From Babylonia areolata (taxonomy: Eukaryota; Mollusca; Gastropoda; Neogastropoda; Buccinidae), in assembly GCF_041734735.1 (NCBI RefSeq), contig NC_134907.1, positions 7,472,596 through 7,536,595 on the forward strand: 64,000 nt of DNA. Reading direction: 5' to 3'. A program made the translations under genes and the position numbers. A model generated the notes under the pieces. That model ran no database searches. It was not told where the DNA came from and saw only the letters and a program-made list of their open reading frames with translations. Shown here in pieces: positions 1-11,345 of the stretch. Position 1 is the stretch's first letter, and each line of letters starts with the position of its first letter.

Positions 1-1145
1 TGTCTGGCCCTCTCCTGCTCGTCCAGTCCCTCTTAGTCTCTGTCTGGCCCTCTCCTTGTTGTCCAGTCCCTCTTAGTCTCTGTCTGGCCCTTTCCTGGTC
101 GTCCAGTCCCTTAGTCTCTGTCTGGCCCTCTCCTGGTCGTCCAGTCCCTTAGTCTCTGTCTAGCCCTTTCCTGGTCGTCCCGTCCCTCTTAGTCTCTGTC
201 TGGCCCTCTCCTGGTCCAGTCCCTTAGTCTCTGTCTGGCCCTCTCCTGGTCGTCCAGTCCCTTAGTCTCTGTCTGGCCCTCTCCTGGTCGTGCAGTCCCT
301 TAGTCTCTGTCTGGCCCTCTCCTGGTCGTCCAGTCCCTCTTAGTCTCTGTCTGGCCCTTTCCTGGTCGTCCAGTCCCTCTTAGTCTTTGTCTGGCCCTCT
401 CCTGCTCGTCCAGTCCCTCTTAGTCTCTGTCTGGCCCTCTCCTTGTTGTCCAGTCCCTCTTAGTCTCTGTCTGGCCCTTTCCTGGTCGTCCAGTCCCTTA
501 GTCTCTGTCTGGCCCTCTCCTGGTCGTCCAGTCCCTTAGTCTCTGTCTGGCCCTTTCCTGGTCGTCCTGTCCCTCTTAGTCTCTGTCTGGCCCTCTCCTG
601 GTCCAGTCCCTTAGTCTCTGTCTGGCCCTCTCCTGGTCGTCCAGTCCCTTAGTCTCTGTCTGGCCCTCTCCTGGTCCAGTCCCTTAGTCTCTGTCTGGCC
701 CTCTCCTGGTCGTCCAGTCCCTTAGTCTCTGTCTGGCCCTCTCCTGGTCGTCCAGTCCCTTTTAGTCTCTGTCTGGCCCTTTCCTGGTCGTCCAGTCCCT
801 CTTAGTCTCTGTCTGGCCCTTTCCTGGTCCTCCAGTCCCTCTTAGTCTCTGTCTGGCCCTTTCCTGGTCCTCCAGTCCCTCTTGGTCTCTGTCTGGCCCT
901 TTCCTTGTCGTCCAGTCCCTCTTAGTCTCTGTCTGGCCCTTTCCTGGTCGTCCAGTCCCTTAGTCTCTGTCTGGCCCTTGTCGTCCAGTCCCTCTTAGTC
1001 TCTGTCTGGCCCTCTCCTGGTCCTCCAGTCCCTCTTAGTCTCTGTCTGGCCCTTTCCTGGTCCTCCAGTCCCTCTTAGTCTCTGTCTGGCCCTCTCCTTG
1101 TCGTCCAGTCCCTTAGTCTCTGTCTGGCCCTCTCCTGGTCGTCCT
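1..1145. repeat. 38/40-bp pyrimidine-rich minisatellite
   Basis: Roughly 29 head-to-tail copies of a unit reading GTCTCTGTCTGGCCCTCTCC then TGGTCGTCCAGTCCCTCTTA. The 40-bp form keeps CCCTCTTA and the 38-bp form has CCCTTA. A shorter variant lacks GTCGTCC and reads CTCCTGGTCCAGTCCC. The array is already running at position 1, so its left end lies outside the window. It shows a higher-order period: the variant order from position 1 recurs from position 388. No coding potential is claimed. Confidence 0.97.
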
Positions 1146-1479
1146 TTCTCTCTGTGTGTCCTGCCTGTCTTTTTCTCTTTGTGTTGATGTCTCTCTTGTC
1201 TGTCTTTTTTTTTTTTCCGTTTGTGTCCCTCTCTGTGGATGGGTGTGGGTAAGGAGTATGTTGTCCCTCTTCCTGTTCGCCCTCTCTCTCTGTCTCACCC
1301 ACCCCCCACCCCTTTGTCTCTCCCCTTCCCTCCCTCCCTCTCTGAATGTGTGTGTGTGCATCTCTGTCTGTCTGTTTTGTTATGTTTTATGTTCACTCTC
1401 TCTTTCACTGTGTATGGTTATCCTTGTCCTTTCGCCTATATTCCTGTGGTTGGTGTGTGTTGATACTATCAATTACAGC
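1146..1479. repeat. P module (pyrimidine/GT anchor block), copy at 1.2 kb
   Basis: Contains the anchor GGATGGGTGTGGGTAAGGAG near 1236-1256, preceded by GTGTCCCTCTCTGT and followed by CCTCTTCCTGTTCGCC and a C-rich run. It then has a GTGTGTG stretch and the sentence GTTCACTCTCTCTTTCACTG, which leads into the 33-bp satellite. The same order of phrases recurs at 7.7 kb and, with losses, at 21.2 and 29.3 kb. It is therefore part of a dispersed macro-repeat, not a unique sequence. Confidence 0.85.
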
Positions 1480-1900
1480 AGTTTCTATGTGTGAAGACTA
1501 TAAAATTACTGTAATTTGTATGCTCCGACACCATAAAAGTAACTGTAGTGACTGTGGATACTGAAAAAATAATTGTGGCTGGCATAAGTAAATATACTAT
1601 AAAATTACAGCTGTTAGTATATATTATTATATACATTGGTGTAAAATATTACTGTTACCAGTATTTGTGGATGCAATAAATTCCTGTGACTAGTATGTTT
1701 GGATACTATAAAGTTACTGCTGTATGTGTAGATACTAAAGAATTATTGCAGTTAGTATGTGGGGGTACCATAACATGTGTGGAGAATGTAGGGGTACCAT
1801 TATATTATGTGTGGATATTTTGAAATCACTGTGGTTTGTGTGTGGAAAATACAAAATGATTGTGTGTATGGTTAAAACTAAAAAGTAAAAAATTTAACAA
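1480..1900. repeat. S module: degenerate ~33-bp satellite, block 1
   Basis: Irregular repeats of a GTGTGGATACTATAAAATTA-like core followed by CTGTGGTTAGTAT. Unit lengths drift and several units are eroded. A related block with the same variants (for example the 'vertical' phrase TTACTGTTACCAGTATTTGT and the next phrase GGATGCAATAAA) recurs near 8,100-8,170. The two blocks are therefore paralogous and were copied as part of a larger unit. Confidence 0.9.
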
Positions 1901-2275
1901 AAGTGTGCTTTCAGTGGATGAAACGATTCCTTTTTGAGACTGGTCATGTGGTCATGACATTTTTTTGTTTTTTTTTTTGTTTTTACATGCGACAAAATGG
2001 GTTCAGACAAAATGGGTTCCACACCTGAGTGTAAAAAAAAAGAAAGAAGAATAAATAAAGATAAACTTTAGACAGTGTCTCTGTTTCTTTGTCTCTTTTC
2101 CCATCTTTCCCTCTCTGTCCGTCTCTTTCTCTCTCTTGGTCTGTTCCATCATCTGTATATGTAATCCATGTTTTTGTCCGTCTCCATCACTCTGTGACTG
2201 ATTTCAGCAGTTGAAGATTGTTTGTCCCTATTACCTGTTCCTGTCTTTACCTTTTTCCCCCCTGTCTCTGTCTGT
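1901..2275. repeat. J module, copy at 1.9 kb
   Basis: Begins near AGTGGATGAAACGATTCC and continues through TTTTACATGCGACAAAATGG and an A-rich stretch into CT-rich sequence and TTCAGCAGTTGAAGATTG. The same order is found at 8.43-8.85 kb. Partial forms lie at 6.25, 31.27 and 38.9 kb. It links an S block to the next pyrimidine block. I see no gene signal in it. Confidence 0.8.
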
Positions 2276-2440
2276 ATCATGGGTATGGGTAATTCAGCTA
2301 TATCTCTGTTTTTTGTTTTTTTTGGGGTTGTTTTTTTTTTTAAAATCTGTCTGTATAATGGGTATGGGTAGTTCAGATCTCTATCTCTGTATCGTGGGTA
2401 TGGGTAGTTCAGATCTCTGAATCATGGGTATGGGTAGTTG
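2276..2440. repeat. Short array of 'ATGGGTATGGGTAGTTCAG' units
   Basis: About four spaced units of ATGGGTATGGGTAGTTCAG followed by ATCTCTGTATC. This is the unexpanded counterpart of the 2.5-kb array at 8.85-11.35 kb, which occupies the same place in the next macro-unit. A poly-T run splits the first two units near 2,305-2,340. Confidence 0.85.
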
Positions 2441-3775
2441 CTCCTTTCTCTCTGTATGTCCACCTGTCTGTGTGTCCACCTGTCTTTTTCTCTGTGTCTG
2501 TATGTCCACCTGTCTGTATGTCCACCTGTCTTTTTCTCTGTGTCTGTATGTCCTCTGTGTCCTCCTGTCTTTTTCTCTGTGTTGATGTGTCTGTGAGTCC
2601 TCTCTGTATGTCCACCTGTCTGTATGTCCACCTGTCTTTTTCTGTGTGTTGATATGTCTGTATGTCCACCTGTCTTTTTCTCTGTGTCTGTATGTCCACC
2701 TGTCTGTATGTCCACCTGTCTTTTTCTCTGTGTTGATGTGTCTGTGAGTCCTCTCTGTATGTCCACCTGTCTGTGTGTCCACCTGTCTTTTTCTGTGTGT
2801 TGATGTGTCTGTGTCCCCTGTCTGTATGCCCTCTGTCTGTTTGTCCACCTGTCTTTTTCTGTGTGTTGATGTGTCTGTGTCCCCTGTCTGTATGCCCTCT
2901 GTCTGTTTGTCCACCTGTCTTTTTCTCTGTGTTGATATGTCTGTATGTCCACCTGTCTGTATGTCCTCCTGTCTGTATGTCCACCTGTCTTTTTCTCTGT
3001 GTTGATATGTCTGTATGTCCACCTGTCTGTATGTCCACCTGTCTTTTTCTCTGTGTTGATGTGTCTGTGAGTCCTCCTGTCTGTATGTCCACCTGTCTGT
3101 ATGTCCTCCTGTCTGTATGTCCACCTGTCTTTTTCTCTGTGTTGATGTGTCTGTGAGTCGTCCTGTCTGTATGTCCACCAGTCTGTATGTCCTCCTGTCT
3201 GTATGTCCCCCTGTCTGTATGTCCACCAGTTTGTATGTCCTCCTGTCTGTATGTCCACCTGTCTGTATGTCCTCCTGTCTTTTTCTCTGTGTTGATGTGT
3301 CTGTGAGTCCTCCTGTCTGTATGTCCACCTGTCTGTATGTCCACCTGTCTTTTTCTCTGTGTTGATGTGTCTGTGAGTCCCCTGTCTGTATGTCCACCTG
3401 TCTTTTTCTCTGTGTTGATGTGTCTGTGTGTCCCCTGTCTGTATGTCCACCTGTCTGTATGTCCTCCTGTCTGTATGTCCACCTGTCTTTTTCTCTGTGT
3501 TGATGTGTCTGTGTGTCCCCTGTCTGTATGTCCACCTGTCTGTATGTCCACCTGTCTTTTTCTCTGTGTTGATGTGTCTGTGAGTCCCCTGTCTGTATGT
3601 CCACCAGTCTGTATGTCCTCCTGTCTTTTTCTCTGTGTTGATGTGTCTGTGTGTCCCCTGTCTGTTTGTCCACCTGTCTTTTTCTCTGTGTTGATGTGTC
3701 TGTGAGTCCTCCTGTCTGTATGTCCACCAGTCTTTTTTCTCTGTGTTGTGTCTTGTTGTCCTCTCTTTATATATC
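2441..3775. repeat. Compound minisatellite of 16-bp and ~50-bp units
   Basis: Built from a 16-bp word TGTCTGTATGTCCACC and a longer word CTTTTTCTCTGTGTTGATGT followed by GTCTGTGAGTCC. The two combine in varying order over 1.3 kb. Both strands are open in several frames (up to 504 codons), giving only low-complexity RKRQVDIQTG-like or PVCMSTCLF-like peptides. I treat these as by-products. It sits between the 'ATGGGTATGG' units and the next P anchor. Confidence 0.95.
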
Positions 3776-4011
3776 CACCTGTCTGTCTGTGTGTCTTCTT
3801 TGTATATCCACCTGTCTGTGTGTCCTCTCTGTCTGTGTCCCTCTCTGTAGATGGGGGTGTGGGTAAAGGAGTATGTTCCACCTCTTCCTGTTTCCTTCCT
3901 CTCTGTCTCGCATCCCTCTTCTTCGTCTCCCCACATCCCTTGCTTTCATTTCATGTCTGCCTCTCCCTCTCTCTATGTTATGTTTCACTTTCACCATCTT
4001 TCTCTGTTCAT
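3776..4011. repeat. P module anchor, copy at 3.8 kb
   Basis: Carries GTGTCCCTCTCTGTAGATGG, then a slightly altered anchor (an extra G, and AAAGGAGTATG), then CCTCTTCCTGTTTCC and a CT-rich run ending in CTCTGTTCATGTGTATACTG. It corresponds phrase by phrase to 12,313-12,479. Confidence 0.85.
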
Positions 4012-4670
4012 GTGTATACTGCACTACAAAAATCATACTTACTAACATAAAAATCCTGACATTAGTGTACTGTGTGTAAATGCACATGCGAGATGAACTT
4101 CCTGTGTTCTACTTGTTGATCAAACAGATGGGTAAATAACAAATAAAACTTTGACTGAAAAATGGATTAAAATAAGGATGTTGAAAATGACACGCAACTG
4201 TTGTCTTTTATGGTTCATTATTGGAAATGACTGCAAATAAATGGGTTCAGGTACTGATGATAAATATGAAATAATTGTTTTCGTGACCTGCTGTGCAAGG
4301 GTTTGTACATGGAAACAGTATGATTAGAAACGTGTGTGGTTTTGGGTTTCTGATAAAAAGTCTAGCAAGGATGCTACAGAATCAGTCTAAGTGTGATTTT
4401 ATGGTTAGCTTATAAATATCTTAAAATATGAATACTCAGTATGCAGTTTTTCGGTTTATGAATGGCTGATAAATGGGTTTTAATGTGGGTGCGGTAAAAT
4501 CAGATATCGCCGTTTCATGGCTGGTTCATAAATGGATTCCAACCTTGGATGAGCACTTTGAAAAATGAAATGTACTATCAATTTTATGACTGATGAAAAA
4601 TGAAATGTACTATCAGTTTTATGACTGATTCCTGGGTTCTCTTCTTCTGATTCATCTGTTCAATGGATTC
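4012..4670. repeat. G module, copy at 4.0 kb
   Basis: Starts at ACTGCACTACAAAAATCAT and includes CATTAGTGTACTGTGTGTAA, TTGTTGATCAAACAGATGGG, AATGACTGCAAATAAATGGG and several degenerate phrases of the form GGTTCATAAATGG. The same sequence order is seen at 12.48-12.78 kb, at 25.6-26.6 kb (twice) and partly at 33.06 and 36.1 kb. It is AT-rich and non-coding by inspection. Confidence 0.8.
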
Positions 4671-5520
4671 CACCATGAGATACTATAAAATTATTGTTTG
4701 TGTATGAGTATAATAGAATTCCTAAAGTTAATACTTGTGGATACTAAAAAGTACTCTAGTTAAAATGTATCATCACTATAAAATGATTGTAATTTGTATG
4801 TGTAGATACTATATATAAAATTACAAAACCTGTTGAGTGTAGATACTTTATACTTACAGTAGCTAATATGTGTGAATGCCATAAACTTACCGAGTTAGTG
4901 GATACAAAAACTTTAATCAGTATATGTGAATACTAAAAAATTTGTGTGGTTGACAAATATCAATACTATAAAATAACTGTTGGTATATGTGGATACCATC
5001 AAATTGCTGTGGTTAGTATGTGCAAAAACTATACACTCACTATGGTCAGTATGTGTGGATACTGTAAAATTTGTCAAAATTGTATGTGGGGATACATGAA
5101 CTATAAAATTACTGTCAGATTACTGTGGTTGGTATGTGTGGACGCTATGAAATTACGTTGGTTACTGTGGTGGATATATGAAATTACGTTCGTTATTGTG
5201 GTGGACACTACTAAATTACCTTGGTTAGTATGTGTGGATACATGAAATAACTGGTTACTATGGTGGATACTACAAAATTACCTTGGTTAGTATGTATAGA
5301 TACTATGAAATTACTTTTGTTAGTATGTGTGGATACTATAAAATTATTATGATCAGTATGTGGAAACTACAAAATAACTGCGATTAATGTTTGGATGTGA
5401 GAATGTGTGGACACTGTAAAAACTACCTGAAGAAGTATGTGTGAACACATACATTATATGCGTGGATACTATCAAATCACTGCAGATAGTTGTGCGGATA
5501 CTATAAAACTATGGTAGTCA
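4671..5520. repeat. S module: ~33-bp satellite, block 2
   Basis: Degenerate 30-35-bp units with the shared core GGATACTATAAAATTACTG and linker TTAGTATGTGT. A subset carries TGGTGGATACTACAAAATTA or ATGAAATTACG variants. The block ends directly at the T module. Confidence 0.9.
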
Positions 5521-6240
5521 GAATGTGTGGTTGGACTGCTTTTGATGCATGGAATATGATGTGTAAATCAGAGCTCACTAGTGGATGTGCATTAAACTGA
5601 AATCATTTACATTAAAAATAACAAACAAAAAAACCCCAACAAACTATTAGTGTGTTTGAAAACTTGAAATAGCTAAAGATAATGTTTAATAATACTTCAT
5701 TTATTTTTGTATTGTGTTGCATTATGGTGAACAAATAAAACCAAACCAAAACAAAACTTTTAAAATATTTATCATAAACATGGAACATGTACATGTTTTA
5801 AATAAAACAAAATCCTCAAGTATGAAAATTATTATAAAATTCACTTTGAACAAAAATTATGTGGTGCAAATGGAATTGTAATTGTTTTTAAAGCACTTAC
5901 AACCCTGTTATGACCTTCCTGATTATTGTCTGGAATGTGTGACATAGAGATTGATGGATTTGTTGGCATATTTTTATCATTTGGAGGGCTTTGGATCATG
6001 TGCGTAAAAAAAAAACCCCAAAACACAAGTCATTAATAACCCTGGTTTGACTAGAACTGTCAGCTGTTTATTAAGTTTGAATTGATTAATGTGATTAAAA
6101 CAAATCAAAATTTGTGTCAGACTTCTACCATGATTGAAATAAACATCGTTTTACCAAACACTGAACTTTTTATTCAAGGTCCTTATTTAAGTTAAAACTG
6201 ATCATGAAGCTTAAATTTCAAAATGTTGAAAAATGTAATA
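5521..6240. repeat. T module, copy 1
   Basis: Four phrases in order: GATGTGTAAATCAGAGCTCA; an AT-rich stretch with ACAAATAAAACCAAACC; GGAATTGTAATTGTTTTTAA leading to TGTGTGACATAGAGATTGAT; then TTTGTGTCAGACTTCTACCA and TGATTGAAATAAACATCG. The order is the same at 18.06, 22.05 and 27.6 kb. T copies are non-satellite and comparatively well conserved, so they are the best markers of the macro-unit. No open frame is conserved between copies. Confidence 0.85.
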
Positions 6241-6590
6241 AAATTAATAAAAGTGTGCTATGAGTGGATGAAAAGATTTCTTTTGTGGATTAAAAAAACA
6301 AAGTACTGAGGTTAGTGTGTGTGTATACTAATAAAACAAAAACAACTGTATTAGCATGTGTGGATACTGCATAAATACTGTTCTATGTGTGGTTTCTATA
6401 AAATTATGTCAGTATGTGTAGATGCCATAAAACTACTGTCTCTGAACATCAGTCTCTAGGAGTCTTTGTTATTAAGAATGGTTCGTCACATTTGTTTTAT
6501 ATGTTACAAAATGTGTTTTAAACCCTGAGCGCAAACAGTAAATATACAGGCAAGATTCACTGCCTCTGTCTCCCCTTGTGTTATTGCACA
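6241..6590. repeat. J module with short S block
   Basis: Starts at AGTGTGCTATGAGTGGATGA, has about four 33-bp satellite units (6,300-6,440), then GGTTCGTCACATTTG and TATGTTACAAAATGTGTT. The same order follows the T copies at 22.0 and 27.6 kb, in part. Confidence 0.75.
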
Positions 6591-7079
6591 GTATACATAT
6601 ATATAAATACAGACGATGTCTGTCTTGCCTCGTTTCTTCATCTCTTTATGTCAGTCTCTTTATCTCTGTGTGTGTATTTGTCTTTATCTCTGTGTGTCTG
6701 TGTATTAGTGTGTGTCTGAGTGTATGTCTCTCTGAGCATCTCTGTGTGTGTGTGTGTGTGTGTGTATGTCTCTCTGAGCATGTGTGTGTGTGTGTCTGTC
6801 TGAGCATTTGTGTGTGTGTGTGTGCGTGTTGTGGACATATATATACACTCAGAATGTGTGTGGGAAGTTCAGAATGATTTTCTCCTCTTTGTTTCTCTCT
6901 CAACCCATCACACTGTCTTTGTCTGTCTGTCTGTCTTTTCCCTCACTCTGTCTGTATGTCAGTTGGTCTGTCGTTTTATCTGTATACTGGGTATGTTTTT
7001 GTCAGTCTGTCTGTCAATCACTGTGTACCTGCATCTTGGCAGTTAAGAATGTTTGTTCTCTTTGCCAGTTACACACCTC

Positions 7080-7124
<45 letters not shown>

Positions 7125-7280
7125 CCCCCCCCCTCTCTCTCTCTCACCCATCTCTATCTCTCCTCCCACCAGCCCCCTCTCTGTTGTTCCATCATTTTTC
7201 TCTGTATCATGGGTATGGGTAGTTCAGTGTTGGTTTTCTCCCCTTTCCAGTCCCTCTGTCTCTGTCTGGTCCTTCTTTCT
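6591..7280. repeat. GT/CT-rich block with (TG)n and (TC)n runs
   Basis: Holds (TG)n runs at about 6,744-6,764, 6,783-6,793 and 6,809-6,825. It also holds the phrases GGAAGTTCAGAATGATTTTC and TGCATCTTGGCAGTTAAGAA, a (TC)n/poly-C run at about 7,082-7,145, and TATCATGGGTATGGGTAGTT. The same phrases recur in order at 23.2-23.4, 25.05 and 31.7-32.2 kb. Confidence 0.85.
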
Positions 7281-7695
7281 CATTTTATCTGTGTGTGGAT
7301 GCCTGTATGTGTCTTTTTCTCTGTGTCGATGCGTGTCTGTATGTCTGTGTCTTTTTCTCTGTGTCGATGCGTGTCTGTATACAGATCCGTCTTTGTCTCT
7401 GTGTCAATGCCCGTATGTGTCTTTTTCTCTGCGTCAATGCGTGTCTGTATACAGATCCGTCTTTTTCTCTGTGTGGATGCCCGTATGTGTCTTTTTCTCT
7501 GTGTCGATGCGTGTCTGTATGTCTGTGTCTTTTTCTCTGTGTTGATGCCCGTATGCGTCTTTTTCTCTGTGTCGATGCACGTCTGTATACAGATCCGTCT
7601 TTTTCTCTGTGTTGACGCCTGTCTGTATGTCTGTGTCTTTTTTCTCTGTGCCAGTGCCTGTCTGTATGTCTGTCTTTCTCTGTTGGTCTCTGTCT
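7281..7695. repeat. Minisatellite of 'CTTTTTCTCTGTGTCGATGC' units
   Basis: About ten units of CTTTTTCTCTGTGTCGATGC, each joined to one of three alternative connectors: GTGTCTGTATGTCTGTGT, GTGTCTGTATACAGATCCGT or CCGTATGTGT. It occupies the same relative place as the 2.4-3.8 kb array, just before the P anchor, and shares the CTTTTTCTCTGTGT word with it. Confidence 0.93.
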
Positions 7696-7945
7696 TTTCC
7701 ATCTGTGTCCCTCTCTGTGGATGGGTGTGGGTAAGGAGTGTCCCCCCCCACCCCCACCCCCAGTCTTCCTGTTCCCCCTCCCTCTGTCTTATCTCCCTCC
7801 CTCTCTTTCTATATGAATGAATGAATGTGTGTGTGTGTGTGTTTCTCTCTGTCTGTTGTTTATGTTTCATCATGTTCACTCTGTTTCACTGTGTGCGGTT
7901 ATCTTTCTCCTTTTGCCCAATGATTATTTCTGATTGGCGTGTGTT
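7696..7945. repeat. P module anchor, copy at 7.7 kb
   Basis: GTGTCCCTCTCTGTGGATGG, anchor continuation GTGTGGGTAAGGAGTG, then an impure poly-C run, TATATGAATGAATGAATG, a (GT)n run and TTCACTCTGTTTCACTGTGT. It is the closest match in the window to the 1.2-kb P copy, including the exit phrase into the satellite. Confidence 0.87.
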
Positions 7946-8400
7946 GATAACTATCAAATTACAGCAGTCTGTGTGTGTGTGTTGTGAATACTATAAAATC
8001 ACTGTTGTTTGTATGTTGGGATACCATAAAGTATCTGTGGATACTAAAACGTTGTTGTTGTTGTTGTTGATATAAGTAAATACACTACAAAATTATACTG
8101 CAGTTAGTTTATGTATGTTGATGTAAAATATTACTGTTATCAGTCTTTGTGGATGCAATAAAATTCCTGTGTTTAGTGTGTTTGGATACGATAAAAGTGT
8201 TGTGGAGTGTGGGCATTATAAAATTACTGCTGTATGTGTATATACTTTTTTTTTTTTTTTTACTGCAGTTAGTATGTGGGGGTACTGTAACATTATATGT
8301 AGGTATGAGGTGGTAGCATAACATTTTGTGCAGATAATTTAAAATCACTATTGTTAGTGTGTGTGGAAATACAAAACAATTGTATGTGTGGTTAAAAGTT
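7946..8400. repeat. S module: ~33-bp satellite, block 3
   Basis: Paralogue of the 1,480-1,900 block, with the same order of variant units. It contains a private (GTT)n run near 8,052-8,069 and a 17-T run near 8,247. Confidence 0.88.
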
Positions 8401-8850
8401 AAAAGCTTAATCAGTTAAACAAAAGTGTGCTTTCAGTGGATGAAACAATTCCTCTTTGAGACTGTTTGGTCATGACGTTTGTTTTACATGCGCCAAAATG
8501 CGTACTAAACCTTTATGTAAACCTTAGACAATGTCTCTCTCTGTACACTAGTCTGTGTGTGTGTGTGTGTGTGTGTGCCTGTGCACACATGTGTTTGTGT
8601 CACTGTGTGTGTATGGTTGTGTCGATGTGTATTTATGTGTGTTCATGTCTGTGAATATTGGTGAGTGTGGGTTACCCCTGTCACTTTTTCTTTCTTTCCC
8701 TCTCTGTCTCTTTCTCTCTCTTGGTTTATACCATATTCTGTATTTGTAATGTGTCTGTCTGTGTGTCTGTCTGTCTGACTTATCGCTCTGTGGCTGATCT
8801 CAGCAGATGATATTGTTTGTCCCCATTGCCTATTCCTGTCTTTCTCTGTC
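8401..8850. repeat. J module, copy at 8.4 kb
   Basis: Contains GTGCTTTCAGTGGATGAAAC, TTTTACATGCGCCAAAATGC, a (GT)n run near 8,552-8,576, and CTCAGCAGATGATATTGTTT followed by CCCATTGCCTATTCCTGTC. It aligns by eye with 1,901-2,275. Confidence 0.82.
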
Positions 8851-11345
8851 TCTTAGTGTCTGTGTTTTGAGTATGGCTAGTTCAGATTGATTTCTGTCTC
8901 TATCTGTATCATATGCATGAGTAGTTAAGTTCTGTCTGTGTTATGGGGATGGGTAGTTCAGATCACTGTCTGTATTATGGGTAGTTTAGATCTCTGTCTG
9001 TATTATGGATATGGGTAATTCAGATGTATGTCTGTCTGTCTGTATCATGGGTTGTTCAGATCTCTGTATGTCTGTATCATGGGTTGTTCAGATCTGTCTG
9101 TATCATGGGTTGTTCAGATCTCTGACTGTCTGTCTGTGTATTGTTCAGGTCTCTGCCTCTCTGTATCATGGGTTGTTCAGATCTGTCTGTATCATGGGTT
9201 GTTCAGATCTGTCTGTATCATGGGTTGTTCAGATCTCTGTCTGTCTGTATCATGGGTTGTTCAGATCTCTGTCTGTATTATGGGTAGTTCAGATCTCTGT
9301 CTGTATTATGGGTAGTTCAGATCTCTGTCTGTATCATGGGTTGTCTGTGTCATGGGTTGTTCAGATCTCTGTCTGTCTGTATCATGGGTTGTTCAGATCT
9401 CTGTCTGTCTGTATCATGGGTTGTTAGATCTCTGTCTGTATCATGGGTTGTCTGTATCATGGGTTGTTCAGATCTCTGTCTGTCTGTATTATGGGTAGTT
9501 CAGATGTCTGTATCATGGGTTGTTCAGATCTGTCTGTATCATGGGTTGTTCAGATATGTCTGTATCATGGGTTGTTCAGATCTGTCTGTATCATGGGTTG
9601 TTCAGATCTCTGTCTGTCTGTATCATGGTTTGTTCAGATCTCTGTCTGTCTGTATCACGGGTTATTCAGATCTCTGTCTGTATCATGGGTTGTTAGATCT
9701 CTGTCTATCTCTGTCTGTATTATGGGTTGTTCAGATCTCTGTATTTTGGGTTGTTCAGATCTCTGTCTGTCTGTATCATGGGTTGTTCAGATCTCTGTCT
9801 GTCTGTATCATGGGTTGTTAGATCTCTGTCTGTATCATGGGTTGTTAGATCTCTATCTCTGTCTGTATTATGGGTTGTTCAGATCTCTGTCTGTCTGTAT
9901 CATGGGTTGTTCAGATCTCTGTCTGTATCATGGGTTGTTCAGATCTCTGTCTGTATCATGGGTTGTTCAGATCTCTGTCTGTCTGTATCATGGGTTGTTA
10001 GATCTCTGTCTGTCTGTATCATGGGTTGTTTAGATCTCTGTCTGTCTGTATCATGGGTTGTTCAGATCTCTGTCTGTCTGTATCATGGGTTGTTCAGATC
10101 TCTGTCTGTCTGTATCATGGGTTGTTCAGATCTCTGTATTATGGGTAGTTCAGATCTCTGTCTGTATCATGGGTAGTTCAGATCTCTGTCAGATCTCTGT
10201 CTGTATTATGGGTAGTTCAGATCTCTGTCTGTATTATGGGTTGTTCAGATCTCTGTCTGTATCATGGGTTGTTAGATCTCTGTCTGTATCATGGGTTGTT
10301 CAGATCTCTGTATTTTGGGTTGTTCAGATCTCTGTATTTTGGGTTGTTCAGATCTCTGTCTGTCTGTATCATGGGTTGTTAGATCTCTGTCTGTATTATG
10401 GGTTGTTCAGATTTCTGTATTTTGGGTTGTTCAGATCTCTGTCTGTCTGTATTATGGGTTGTTCAGATCTCTGTCTGTCTGTATTATGGGTTGTTCAGAT
10501 CTCTGTCTGTCTGTATTATGGGTTGTTCAGATCTCTGTCTGTCTGTATTATGGGTTGTTCAGATCTCTGTCTGTATTATGGGTTGTTCAGATCTCTGTCT
10601 GTATTATGGGTAGTTCAGATCTCTGTCTGTCTGTATCATGGGTTGTTAGATCTCTGTCTGTCTGTATTATGGGTTGTTAAGATCTCTGTCTGTCTGTATC
10701 ATGGGTTGTTCAGATCTCTGTCTGTCTGTATCATGGGTTGTTCAGATCTCTGTCTGTCTGTATCATGGGTTGTTCAGATCTCTGTCTGTCTGTATTATGG
10801 GTTGTTCAGATCTCTGTCTGTATTATGGGTTGTTCAGATCTCTGTCTGTATTATGGGTAGTTCAGATCTCTGTCTGTATCATGGGTAGTTCAGATCTCTG
10901 TCTGTCTGTATCATGGGTTGTTAGATCTCTGTCTGTCTGTATTATGGGTTGTTAAGATCTCTGTCTGTCTTATGGGTAGTTCAGATCTCTGTCTGTATCA
11001 TGGGTTGTCTGTATCATGGGTTGTTCAGATCTCTGTATTTTGGGTTGTTCAGATCTCTGTCTGTCTGTATCATGGGTTGTTCAGATCTCTGTCTGTCTGT
11101 ATCATGGGTTGTTCAGATCTCTGTCTGTCTGTATCATGGGTTGTTAGATCTGTCTGTCTGTATCATGGGTTGTTCAGATCTCTGTCTGTCTGTATCATGG
11201 GTTGTTCAGATCTCTGTCTGTCTGTATTCTGGGTAGGGGTAGTTCAGATCTCTGTATAATGGGTAGGGGTTGTTCAGATCTCTGTATAATGGGTATGGGT
11301 TGTTCAGATCTCTGTATAATGGGTATGGGTTGTTCAGATCTCTGT
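8851..11345. repeat. 32/28-bp minisatellite 'CTGTATCATGGGTTGTTCAG' (about 2.5 kb)
   Basis: Some 75-85 units of CTGTATCATGGGTTGTTCAG plus ATCTCTGTCTGT. The 32-bp form carries three CTGT words and the 28-bp form two; shorter forms lack the CA. Sporadic variants read TTATGGGTAGTTCAG or TTTTGGGTTGTTCAG. The first and last units revert to ATGGGTATGGGTAGTTCAG, the ancestral word still seen at 2.3 kb. Open frames of 60-276 codons in all three plus frames are repeat by-products. Confidence 0.97.

Noticed and set aside
2276-2440. G-quadruplex or telomere-like GGGTATGGGTAG repeats
   Set aside because: Only two short G-runs per unit and no regular hexamer; neither a telomeric repeat nor a strong quadruplex motif.
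2381-3936. Minus-strand frames of 448-504 codons rich in K, R, Q, D, T
   Set aside because: All three minus frames are open through the same array and encode shifted versions of one repeat, as expected of stop-poor tandem DNA.
9005-11259. Membrane-protein-like peptides (LSVSWVVQIS and similar)
   Set aside because: Produced by 32/28-bp units in three frames, with frame changes at every length variant. Not a protein family.
8851-11345. CRISPR-like array (28-32-bp repeated words)
   Set aside because: Units are contiguous with no unique spacers; it is a plain minisatellite in a eukaryotic genome.
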